This document shows, piece after piece, positions 56,732-64,000 of a stretch of DNA of 64,000 nucleotides (its first letter is position 1; every line of letters begins with the position of its first letter). Source of the stretch: Flammeovirga agarivorans (GTDB lineage: Bacteria; Bacteroidota; Bacteroidia; Cytophagales; Flammeovirgaceae); assembly GCF_012641475.1 (NCBI RefSeq), contig NZ_JABAIL010000001.1, positions 124,001-188,000 on the forward strand, written 5' to 3'. Below the pieces are notes generated by a model. The model searched no databases. It had not been told where the DNA came from and saw only the letters and a list, made by a program, of their open reading frames with translations. The translations under genes were made by a program, and so were the position numbers.

Positions 56732-57999
56732 CAGGTTTTTTGCTTCTTTTTCTTAGCGGCAGGGAATAGGATATTATTAAGGATGAGTCGGTACCCAGGA
56801 GAATTAGGGTGAAGGTTTAAGTCGGTAGGTTCTTCACCAACTAAGTGCTGATAATCTTCTGGATCATGTCCACCGTAAAATGTCCACGTTCCTTTACCAT
56901 AAGTACCATGAATATACCTTACTTCATTGGCTTCTGCTGTTTCACCCATCACAATCACATCCGACTTAACTAATTGTTTTTTAAAGGCAGTAGTTTGGCC
57001 CATAAAGCCTTTGATGTTTTGTTCATGATTTTGTGTTAACATTGTTGGAATAGGATCCCATTTAGCTGAAAACGAGAAAAGCTTAAAGAAGTCGTTGGCC
57101 TCCGTTAACCCTCTTTCATAATACTGATTATCAATATTTGAATATTCGTATTTGTATGGATCCATATATAGACGGAAGTCTTTAAAAGCAAATGTTTTAC
57201 TAAAGTCTAATTTTGATTGTGCATGGGGATCTGGAGGATCACCATCATACATAAAATCACAAATATCTACCCCTTCAGCAGAAAGTGAGATGTCATAGGT
57301 ATCTGTGGCAGAACACATAGCAAAAAGGAATCCACCACCAGCTGTGAAATCTCTAATTTTTTTAGCTACAGCTAATTTTAATTGAGAAACTTTTTCAAAA
57401 CCATGTTTATGAGCTGAAGCTTCAAATTTCTTTTGGTTATCGATATACCACTTTTGTCTACCATATGCTCTAAAGAACTTACCATATTGTCCGGTAAAAT
57501 CTTCATGATGTAGGTGTAACCAATCATATTTTGGTAATAGATCCGCAATTACTTCATCATCAAAAACGACATCGTAGGGGATTTCAGCATAGGTTAAAAC
57601 CAATGTAACCGCATCATCCCAAGGCATTTTCGATGGAGGAGAATATACCGCAATTTTTGGTGGAACATCCAAACGCATAATATCCATATTCGCTTCAGGG
57701 TGTTCAATCTCTCTTTTTATTTGTACGGTTTGAGCATCTGAAATTACTTCATAGCTTACCCCTCTAACAATCATTTCGTTTTCGAAATCCTGTGCATATT
57801 TGAAAAGGAAACTTCCTCCTCTGAAGTTTAGTAGCCATTCTGCTTCCACATCTTTTTGTAAAACCCAATACGTAATACCATATGCTTTTAAATGATTGGT
57901 TTGGGTTTTATCCATAGGTACTAATATATAATTGGCATGTACCGAAAAGCTGATTAATAGTAGAAACCAAAAAAATATATTGTTGATCTTTTTTCTCAT
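56731..57999 (-). CDS. Exported protein of the family often labelled asparagine synthetase B
   Basis: This 422-residue protein has a signal peptide (about residues 1-22, cleavage near VHA-NYI). A central region (about 110-260) resembles a glutamine-amidotransferase-like alpha/beta fold: PKIAVYSPP, ILDYAEI-like strand/helix order, and GGGFLFAMCSATDT with a Cys in a nucleophile-elbow-like turn. The segment DWLHLHHEDFTGQYGKFF is distinctive. I recall this family being named asparagine synthetase B in Bacteroidota, but no asparagine-synthetase domain (N-terminal Cys2, ATP-pyrophosphatase SGGxDS) is present, and the protein is exported. The real function is unknown. It leads an overlapping operon with the GT2 and sigma genes. 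Confidence 0.7.
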   Translation of the reverse strand: MRKKINNIFFWFLLLISFSVHANYILVPMDKTQTNHLKAYGITYWVLQKDVEAEWLLNFRGGSFLFKYAQDFENEMIVRGVSYEVISDAQTVQIKREIEHPEANMDIMRLDVPPKIAVYSPPSKMPWDDAVTLVLTYAEIPYDVVFDDEVIADLLPKYDWLHLHHEDFTGQYGKFFRAYGRQKWYIDNQKKFEASAHKHGFEKVSQLKLAVAKKIRDFTAGGGFLFAMCSATDTYDISLSAEGVDICDFMYDGDPPDPHAQSKLDFSKTFAFKDFRLYMDPYKYEYSNIDNQYYERGLTEANDFFKLFSFSAKWDPIPTMLTQNHEQNIKGFMGQTTAFKKQLVKSDVIVMGETAEANEVRYIHGTYGKGTWTFYGGHDPEDYQHLVGEEPTDLNLHPNSPGYRLILNNILFPAAKKKKQKT

Positions 58000-58222
58000 C
58001 GAGAATAATTTAGGCTTTCTTGATATGCTTCAAATTACTGAGCATGTTGATGAATTGAGTTATCTAAGTTCAATCATGAGGCGTTAAAATGCAATTCATT
58101 TTAGCAAGATTGTAAGATTTTAGTATAAATTTTCATCTATTACACTTAAAAATATTAAAAATCAGTAACTTAGAATCAGCGAACTAAAATTTTTTATTAA
58201 CGATTCATCTCATTAGCTAATT

Positions 58223-59053
58223 ATGAAAACTAAAAAACTAACCATTCTTCTATGTTTGGTGTTTACTATTATTGCTAACGCTCAAATCCCACAACCGTCT
58301 AAAACGACAATGACCTCCGGTGCAGCTCTGTTAGGAAGAGGAAATATACCGTTGTTTTCAAATAATGTATGGTCTGCTGTGAATGATGCCTCCTCCTCTG
58401 TAAATGTAAAAGAGTTTGGCGTTGGTTTAACTCATCAATTCCAGTTTCAGGATATTTCATCATTTGCTCTTGCAACTGTAATTCCTTTTTTAAATTTTTC
58501 AACATCATTTGGACTTGTTCGACATGGTAATACTAATTTGTCTGAACATGAATTACATTTTGGAATTGCCCATAAAATAGGAATTATCTCATTCGGTGGT
58601 GGTGTTATAGGTTATCAGCTAGGGGGACAATCTATATCGTCTTTATATACTTATGGAGTAAATATTAGCGTATTGGCAGATTTAACAGAAAAGTTTTCGC
58701 TAGGTCTGAGTATGAAAAATATAAGTCAATCAGTCTATAAGGAAGGGGTCTTTGGAGCAGATTTAAATTCCCTTTTTATTCTCGGAGGACAATGGATCCC
58801 GCATTCCACTTTAAAAATAATTGCAGCAGTTGAACAGCAGAAGTTTTATGATTTAATGTTTAAAACAGGTTTGGATTATCAATTATCATCAATAGTGTCT
58901 TTAAGGGGAGGTATTCAACTATTTCCTCTGGATTTAACCATAGGTACAGGTGTCAAATTATCTCATTGGAGTTTCGATTATGCATTTATTACCGATGATG
59001 TTTTGGATTGGTCTCATCAATTCTCCTTAGCTTACCACTTACATCACAAGTAG
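58223..59053 (+). CDS. PorV/PorQ-like outer-membrane beta-barrel protein
   Basis: This 276-residue protein has a signal peptide (about residues 1-20, cleaved after ANAQ). The rest is beta-rich with barrel-like alternation and an N-terminal region (SGAALLGRGNIPLFSNNVWSAVNDASSS) resembling the FadL-like PorV/PorQ family, where this part describes asparagine/glycine-rich lumen loops. It is shorter than PorV and PorQ. It ends in HQFSLAYHLHHK. It lies 1 base before the helix-hairpin-helix barrel gene, so they are certainly co-expressed. It may act as a partner or chaperone for that larger protein. Confidence 0.65.
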   Translation: MKTKKLTILLCLVFTIIANAQIPQPSKTTMTSGAALLGRGNIPLFSNNVWSAVNDASSSVNVKEFGVGLTHQFQFQDISSFALATVIPFLNFSTSFGLVRHGNTNLSEHELHFGIAHKIGIISFGGGVIGYQLGGQSISSLYTYGVNISVLADLTEKFSLGLSMKNISQSVYKEGVFGADLNSLFILGGQWIPHSTLKIIAAVEQQKFYDLMFKTGLDYQLSSIVSLRGGIQLFPLDLTIGTGVKLSHWSFDYAFITDDVLDWSHQFSLAYHLHHK

Positions 59054-59054
59054 A

Positions 59055-61052
59055 ATGAAAACTAACTTAACGATTCTCTTTCTTTTATTAGTGAACATCT
59101 GTATAGCCCAAATGATAGAAGATGAACAACTATTGTCTAAAGTATTTAGTGATGAACAACTTGAGCTCATGAGTCAAAGAGAAATAGATTATTGGCTAGA
59201 ACTTTTTCATCATCCTAAAAATATAAATAAACTATCACTTTGTGATGCTCAAGTAATTTTGGCTTTGACTTATGATGAAGTTGAAGTTCTCAGTAACTAT
59301 AGAAAGAAGTTTGGAAAATTCGTATTGGTTGATGAAATCGATCGTCTTAATTGGAGTATTCAAACGAAAGAGCGAGTGAAAAAAGCTATTTATGTAGCTA
59401 AAATAGATGAAAGTAATATGAGTGTTAAGCAAAGGTGGATGTCTCCAGATCAACATTATTTGATGCTTAATACAACAGTGAAGTACCCGCTTTCTAAAGG
59501 ATTTACAGAAAACTATTATCAAGGAGTTCCACTATCATCACAGCTCCGGTTTAAATGGAAAAAACGGAATGATTACAGTTTTGCTCTCAATTTGGATCAT
59601 AATGAAGGGGAAATTTGGTTTTGGAATCATAAGCAAAGGAGCTATGGGGTTAGTCATGCATCAGGACATATTTCATTGTATAATAAAGGTATCTTTTCTA
59701 AGATCTGTTTGGGAGATTATCAAATGATTAGTGGTCAGGGATTGGTGTTTGGTGGTGGATATTTTTTAGGGAAAGGAAGTGATCCTATTTTAAGCGTTAT
59801 TCGAGGACAAGATGGAATTAGAGAGTATGCTTCTATGAGTAATGCTGGGTTTATGAGAGGGATGGCAACAAGTATAAAAATTACCAAAAACCTAAGCACA
59901 GACCTATTCTTATCATCAAAACGATTAAATGTAAACTTTAAAGATAAAGATTTTACGATTAATAATAGTTTAGTTCTGTATGACTCAACACTTATTGGCA
60001 GGAAAAATAATTTATCAGAAACGCTAATTGGAGGTAGGTTAGGGTGGAAAAATGATACGTTTTCTACTCACCTTAATTTTATGCAAGTAAATTATTCAAC
60101 CCCAAGAGAAGGTCTAAATCACGATATAAGACTAAGTGCAAATATTCAGAGTATTCGTAATATGAGTTTAGACATGAGTTATCGTTGGAAAAATCTTTAC
60201 TTTATTTCTGAAGTAGCAAATGATCTAAATAACAATTACGCTATTAGTACTTCATTGTTTATTGGTTTACTTAAAGGGGTCGATTGGTCGGTACTTTATC
60301 GCGATTATGATGTAGCTTATCAAGCACCATATTCGAATAGTGTTTCCGAAGGTAGCCAAGTTTCAAATGAACAAGGTTTTTATATGGGGTTTAAGGTGAA
60401 TCCTAATAAGAAATTAAACATGACTTTTTTCTTTGATGTATTTAAGTTTCCTTCTTCAACTTATCTAAATAATGGTGGTAGAGAAGGAAATGAATGGAAA
60501 TTGAACACTAGTTATGTTTTAAAAAAAGGACAGCAGATTCATTTTGTATGTAGTTATAAAGAGAAAGGGAGGTTCTATGCAAATGATTCATCACGAGTAA
60601 AACAGTATACTCAAGAACATTGGGTAAAATACAGTTTGAAATACTCGTTAGCCGTAACAAAATTTCTGAATTGGTCTGTTAGAGGGCTTGTTACACAATA
60701 TCAATTAGGTCAGTGGAAAACTGGCTATATGTTTTTACAAGATGTAGGTTATAATAACCCAATGAAATGGAATGTTTTTACCAGAATTGCCATGTTTTAT
60801 TCTCCAAGTTATGAAACAAGATTATATGCTTATGAGAAAAATTTACGGTATTCTTATTCATTCCCTCCGTATTATGGCATAGGATGGAAGTCGTACATAT
60901 TGATGAAGTATAAATTCGGAAGAGGTAATTCCATTCAAGCAAGGTGGGCTTATACTGTATTTAATGATCTACAATCAGTGGGAAGTACTTGGAATAGTAG
61001 TAATGGAAATACTATTCAAGAAGTAGGGGTACAATTGTTTCTTAAGATATAA
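59055..61052 (+). CDS. Outer-membrane beta-barrel protein with N-terminal helix-hairpin-helix domain
   Basis: This 665-residue protein has a signal peptide (about residues 1-18, ending CIAQ). A helical region (about 35-118) follows with NKLSLCDAQVILALT, LSNYRKKFGKFVLVDEIDRL and IQTKERVKKAI, which matches the ComEA-type helix-hairpin-helix order although the GIG turns are degenerate. From about 140 to the end there are many amphipathic beta strands with Trp/Tyr belts and a final VGVQLFLKI strand, consistent with a large barrel. Related Bacteroidota proteins are labelled ComEA-like, but none is characterised that I know of. Why a DNA-binding fold should sit on an outer-membrane barrel is unclear. 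Confidence 0.75.
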   Translation: MKTNLTILFLLLVNICIAQMIEDEQLLSKVFSDEQLELMSQREIDYWLELFHHPKNINKLSLCDAQVILALTYDEVEVLSNYRKKFGKFVLVDEIDRLNWSIQTKERVKKAIYVAKIDESNMSVKQRWMSPDQHYLMLNTTVKYPLSKGFTENYYQGVPLSSQLRFKWKKRNDYSFALNLDHNEGEIWFWNHKQRSYGVSHASGHISLYNKGIFSKICLGDYQMISGQGLVFGGGYFLGKGSDPILSVIRGQDGIREYASMSNAGFMRGMATSIKITKNLSTDLFLSSKRLNVNFKDKDFTINNSLVLYDSTLIGRKNNLSETLIGGRLGWKNDTFSTHLNFMQVNYSTPREGLNHDIRLSANIQSIRNMSLDMSYRWKNLYFISEVANDLNNNYAISTSLFIGLLKGVDWSVLYRDYDVAYQAPYSNSVSEGSQVSNEQGFYMGFKVNPNKKLNMTFFFDVFKFPSSTYLNNGGREGNEWKLNTSYVLKKGQQIHFVCSYKEKGRFYANDSSRVKQYTQEHWVKYSLKYSLAVTKFLNWSVRGLVTQYQLGQWKTGYMFLQDVGYNNPMKWNVFTRIAMFYSPSYETRLYAYEKNLRYSYSFPPYYGIGWKSYILMKYKFGRGNSIQARWAYTVFNDLQSVGSTWNSSNGNTIQEVGVQLFLKI

Positions 61053-61089
61053 AAAAAGCGGTAAGCCAAATGATTGGATTACCGCTTTT
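61051..61089. terminator. Bidirectional terminator between the HhH-barrel gene and accA
   Basis: AAAAGCGGTAA (61054-61064) and TTACCGCTTTT (61079-61089) form an 11-bp stem with A and T flanks between the two convergent genes. Confidence 0.8.
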
Positions 61090-61106
61090 ATATGTTTAGA
61101 GATCAA

Positions 61107-62066
61107 TTACTCATTGAAAACACCCATTTTTGAGAATTTCTCAATACGGTTGTTCTTTAAAGTAAGTGTATCTAATTTTTCTAATTCAGCAACCTCTTCA
61201 AGGATTGTTTTCTTCATGATATCAAACATTTCTTGAGGGTTAGTGTGAGCACCACCTAGAGGTTCAGGAATAATCTTGTCGATAAGACCGAAAGATTCCA
61301 TATCCTTAGCTGTAAGCTTTAATGCTTCTGCAGCTTGCTCTTTGTAATCCCAGCTTCTCCAAAGGATCGAAGAACAAGATTCTGGAGAAATTACAGAATA
61401 CCAAGTGTTCTCTAACATCATTACAGAGTCACCGATAGCGATACCTAAAGCACCACCAGAAGCTCCTTCACCAATAACGATACAGATAACAGGTACTGTA
61501 AGCTTGAACATTTCTTTCAAGTTACGAGCAATAGCTTCCGCTTGTCCTCTTTCTTCTGCTTCAATACCAGGGAATGCACCTGGAGTGTCAATGAAAGTAA
61601 CGATTGGCTTTTGGAATTTCTCTGCAAGTTGCATCAAGCGAAGTGCTTTTCTGTAACCTTCAGGGTTCGCCATACCGAAGTTACGCATTTGGCGTTGCTT
61701 CGTGTTACGTCCTTTCTGTTGACCGATTAGCATAAAAGTTTTGCCTGCGATAGTACCAAGACCACCAACCATAGCTTTATCATCACCGAAAGCACGGTCA
61801 CCATGCAATTCAACGAAGTCGTCTGTAATTTGGTAAATGTAGTCTAGTGTATAAGGGCGATCAGCATGACGAGAAAGTTGTACTCTTTGCCAACGTGTTA
61901 GGTTTTCAAAAGTACTCTGTTTTAACTGAGTAATTTTACTTTCAAGTTCGTTTATTGCTGTACTTACATCTACGTTATTTTGAGATGCAAGGCTTCTCAT
62001 GTCTTCAAGTTTCGCTTCGAGTTCTGCGATAGGTTTCTCGAAATCTAGCAGTGTATTTTGGTCCAT
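61107..62066 (-). CDS. accA: Acetyl-CoA carboxylase carboxyltransferase subunit alpha
   Basis: This 319-residue protein starts with [19 protein letters not shown]. It shows [12 protein letters not shown], the [19 protein letters not shown] segment, [33 protein letters not shown] in the CoA region, and [26 protein letters not shown] plus [11 protein letters not shown]. With AccD it transfers the carboxyl group from biotin to acetyl-CoA to make malonyl-CoA, the first step of fatty-acid synthesis. accD, accB and accC are not here, as is usual for accA. Confidence 0.97.
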   Translation of the reverse strand: MDQNTLLDFEKPIAELEAKLEDMRSLASQNNVDVSTAINELESKITQLKQSTFENLTRWQRVQLSRHADRPYTLDYIYQITDDFVELHGDRAFGDDKAMVGGLGTIAGKTFMLIGQQKGRNTKQRQMRNFGMANPEGYRKALRLMQLAEKFQKPIVTFIDTPGAFPGIEAEERGQAEAIARNLKEMFKLTVPVICIVIGEGASGGALGIAIGDSVMMLENTWYSVISPESCSSILWRSWDYKEQAAEALKLTAKDMESFGLIDKIIPEPLGGAHTNPQEMFDIMKKTILEEVAELEKLDTLTLKNNRIEKFSKMGVFNE

Positions 62067-62139
62067 TGCTGCGAAATATAAATGGTTAAATTGAATTTAG
62101 TAGACAAATGTGTTTACTAAATATTTAATATTCAGATCG

Positions 62140-62147
62140 CAAACATA
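62140..62147 (-). promoter_or_regulatory. Possible -7 box of accA
   Basis: The minus strand reads TATGTTTG, matching TAnnTTTG, 73 bases before the accA ATG. No clear -33 TTG is seen at the expected distance. Confidence 0.35.
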
Positions 62148-62191
62148 CACAATAAAGTTCGGAAAGGAATATTTTAATCGTTAAATCATAC

Positions 62192-62224
62192 GAAAAAAGC
62201 CACTTCTTGTAATAGAAGTGGCTT
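62192..62224 (-). terminator. Terminator of the Na/Pi cotransporter gene
   Basis: AAGCCACTTCT (62197-62207) and AGAAGTGGCTT (62214-62224) form an 11-bp perfect stem. Six A on the left read as a T-run on the minus strand. Confidence 0.85.
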
Positions 62225-62248
62225 ATTCCTAGTGTATTATATATTTTA

Positions 62249-63943
62249 TTATGCTACACCTGCTAATGCTTCAGAGATGTTCAAGATGTGATCACCGATT
62301 CTCTCCATTGAAGCTAGAAGGTCGTTGTATGCTAACATCTGACCTGCTGTTGTATCTGCATTTTGTAACTCATTAGAACGTTGTAGATGTTCTCTACGCA
62401 ATTCTTTACGTTTAGCATTTACCTTTTTCTCAGCACTAATAGCACTATCAAGATCTACATTTTTGCTGTCGAGGTTTTTCATCATTACTTCGAATGCTTC
62501 ATCAACAATATTAAGGAAGTCATCTAAATCTTTGGCTTGCTCTTGAGATAACCAAATTTTTTCGTCATAACGCTTCTCGATAGTAAATGTCATCCCTTTA
62601 TAGATATCACCAATTCTTTCAATTTCGTGAGCAGCTCTTAGTAAGTTGTTCACCTCAGTAATTTGAGAAGAAGAAAGTGATTGATCTTTTGAGATTTTAG
62701 ATAAGAAGATCGTTACCTCGTGGTGCATTCTATCAGAGTTTTCCTCGAATTTACGCAACTTAGAAGTATACTTCTTTCTATCTTTTTTATTTTCACTACT
62801 TGTAGAAAGCATCGCTCTACATGTATTTGTTTGTTTTGCTGCAATCTTACCAAAACGCTTAATCTCATTTTTAGCTTGCTCAACACCAGCTTCATTTGCG
62901 ATTGGTCGTCCATCAGAAATAAATTCTAAAGAATACTCATCTTCATCTTCTTTCTCTGGTACCATCTTGATTACGATATCACGAATCTGATGTACAAAGA
63001 ATACCATGATAAATGTATTCAGAATGTTGAATGTGGTATGGAAGATTGAAAGAGCTACTGGAACTGCTTCAGGATCTGTCATTGGATCACCTGTTCCAAA
63101 GTAATTTGTAGCTATATATACGATTAACTTCAAAAAGAAAGGATAAATCAGTAACATCCAGAATACACCTGTAACGTTAAAGATTAAGTGAGCTCTTGCC
63201 GATCGTTTTGCATTAGTATTACCAACAATAGCAGCAAGGTTTGCCGTAATTGTAGTACCAATATTTTCACCTAAAACCATTGCTGCAGCAACATCAAAAG
63301 GAATGACCCCTTGGTTACATAGTACAAGCGTTAATGCCATGGCTGCTGATGATGATTGTACGATAATCGTAATTAAAGTACCCACTACTACAAATGCAGC
63401 AGGAGCAAATACACCTAAAGCACCAAATGATTCTAAGAAAGAAAGTTGTTCGTGACTTAATTCTGGAACAGAGTTCTTTAACTCTTGAAGACCAATAAAT
63501 AATAAAGCGAATCCTACTAATGTGTTACCCCAATCTTTTGTTTTCTTCGAATTAGCAAACATCATTGGGAAAGCGACAGCAATAATTGGCATTGCTAGCT
63601 TTGCCATCTTTACTTTGAAGCCTAAGATCGAGATAATCCAAGCGGTAACTGTAGTACCTACATTGGCCCCCATAATCACCCCTATAGATTGAGTTAAGCT
63701 TAATAATCCAGCATTAACAAAACTTACTACCATTACAGTAGTAGCTGAAGAGGATTGAATGATTGTAGTGATAAGAAAACCAGTAAATACACCGGCAACT
63801 CTGTTTGAGGTCATTGCAGAAAGAATGCTTCTCATTTTATCTCCTGCAACGTTTTGGATACCTTCACTCATGATTTTCATCCCGTAGATGAAAAGCCCTA
63901 GCGATCCAATAAGTTGTAAAAACTCAAAAATACCAAATTCCAT
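62249..63943 (-). CDS. Na/Pi cotransporter family protein with PhoU-like C-terminus
   Basis: This 564-residue protein starts with a membrane half (about residues 1-320) containing two inverted repeats. Each has the QSSSAT/QSSSAA motif of the NptA/PhoU family (TTIIQSSSATTVMVVSFVNAGLL and TIIVQSSSAAMALTLVLCNQG). GVIMGANVGTTVTA and GENIGTTITAN are also present. The cytoplasmic C-terminal 200 residues are helical and PhoU-like, ending MERIGDHILNISEAL. It takes up phosphate with sodium and may sense phosphate status. It is complete within the window; 57 bases of upstream DNA are visible. Confidence 0.9.
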   Translation of the reverse strand: MEFGIFEFLQLIGSLGLFIYGMKIMSEGIQNVAGDKMRSILSAMTSNRVAGVFTGFLITTIIQSSSATTVMVVSFVNAGLLSLTQSIGVIMGANVGTTVTAWIISILGFKVKMAKLAMPIIAVAFPMMFANSKKTKDWGNTLVGFALLFIGLQELKNSVPELSHEQLSFLESFGALGVFAPAAFVVVGTLITIIVQSSSAAMALTLVLCNQGVIPFDVAAAMVLGENIGTTITANLAAIVGNTNAKRSARAHLIFNVTGVFWMLLIYPFFLKLIVYIATNYFGTGDPMTDPEAVPVALSIFHTTFNILNTFIMVFFVHQIRDIVIKMVPEKEDEDEYSLEFISDGRPIANEAGVEQAKNEIKRFGKIAAKQTNTCRAMLSTSSENKKDRKKYTSKLRKFEENSDRMHHEVTIFLSKISKDQSLSSSQITEVNNLLRAAHEIERIGDIYKGMTFTIEKRYDEKIWLSQEQAKDLDDFLNIVDEAFEVMMKNLDSKNVDLDSAISAEKKVNAKRKELRREHLQRSNELQNADTTAGQMLAYNDLLASMERIGDHILNISEALAGVA

Positions 63944-64000
63944 ATCTAACGTAAATACTACGAACTCAAATTCACTTGAATTTTGAACTCACAAATTAAC

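Overview
The window is AT-rich DNA (about one third G+C by eye) from a Bacteroidota chromosome, most likely a marine Cytophagales bacterium of the Flammeovirga type. The assignment rests on gene content: type IX secretion (T9SS) components PorV, PorQ and a PorW/SprE-like lipoprotein, a secreted protease with a T9SS sorting tail, a SusC/SusD pair, AtpZ and an N-terminally extended AtpB, and AT-rich leaders without clear Shine-Dalgarno sites. I see no rRNA, tRNA, CRISPR array, prophage or insertion sequence. It reads as ordinary chromosome with a few accessory operons.

Layout. 1-3.5 kb: end of porV, a catalytically dead M16 protein, a 613-base gap that may encode a small RNA, and a sulfotransferase. 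3.5-9.3 kb (minus strand): a complete RND efflux operon (adaptor, pump, outer-membrane channel). 9.4-14.3 kb (minus): glycerol kinase, a TPR-SpoIIE phosphatase whose true start is probably a CTG encoding a lipoprotein signal, and ruvB. 14.4-18.1 kb (plus): active M16 protease, porQ, hslU. 18.6-27.8 kb: a SusC/SusD/lipoprotein/subtilisin operon that looks built for protein or peptide use. 27.8-33.6 kb (minus): AraC regulator, class A penicillin-binding protein, porW/sprE-like TPR lipoprotein. 33.9-41.3 kb (plus): M23 peptidase, bactofilin, then atpZ, an AtpI-like gene and atpBEFHAG; atpD and atpC are absent. 41.5-50.8 kb: a small exported protein, a four-gene minus-strand operon of Planctomycetes-type cytochrome/DUF1501/NHL/DUF2231 proteins, and a divergent membrane-anchored TPR-HTH regulator. 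50.8-58.0 kb: NhaC antiporter, an orphan lipoprotein, asd, and a translationally coupled trio (secreted protein often labelled asparagine synthetase B, GT2 glycosyltransferase, ECF sigma factor). 58.2-64 kb: a PorV-like barrel, a helix-hairpin-helix/beta-barrel protein, accA and a Na/Pi cotransporter.

How it fits together. The T9SS genes would export and anchor the subtilisin of the Sus-like locus, whose products the SusCD pair could import. The M23-bactofilin pair, PBP1A and the PorW-like protein all concern the cell envelope. The ATP synthase cluster has a predicted hairpin in every gap downstream of atpB. The least understood units are the heme/DUF1501/NHL operon with its own likely regulator, and the helix-hairpin-helix outer-membrane protein paired with a PorV-like barrel.
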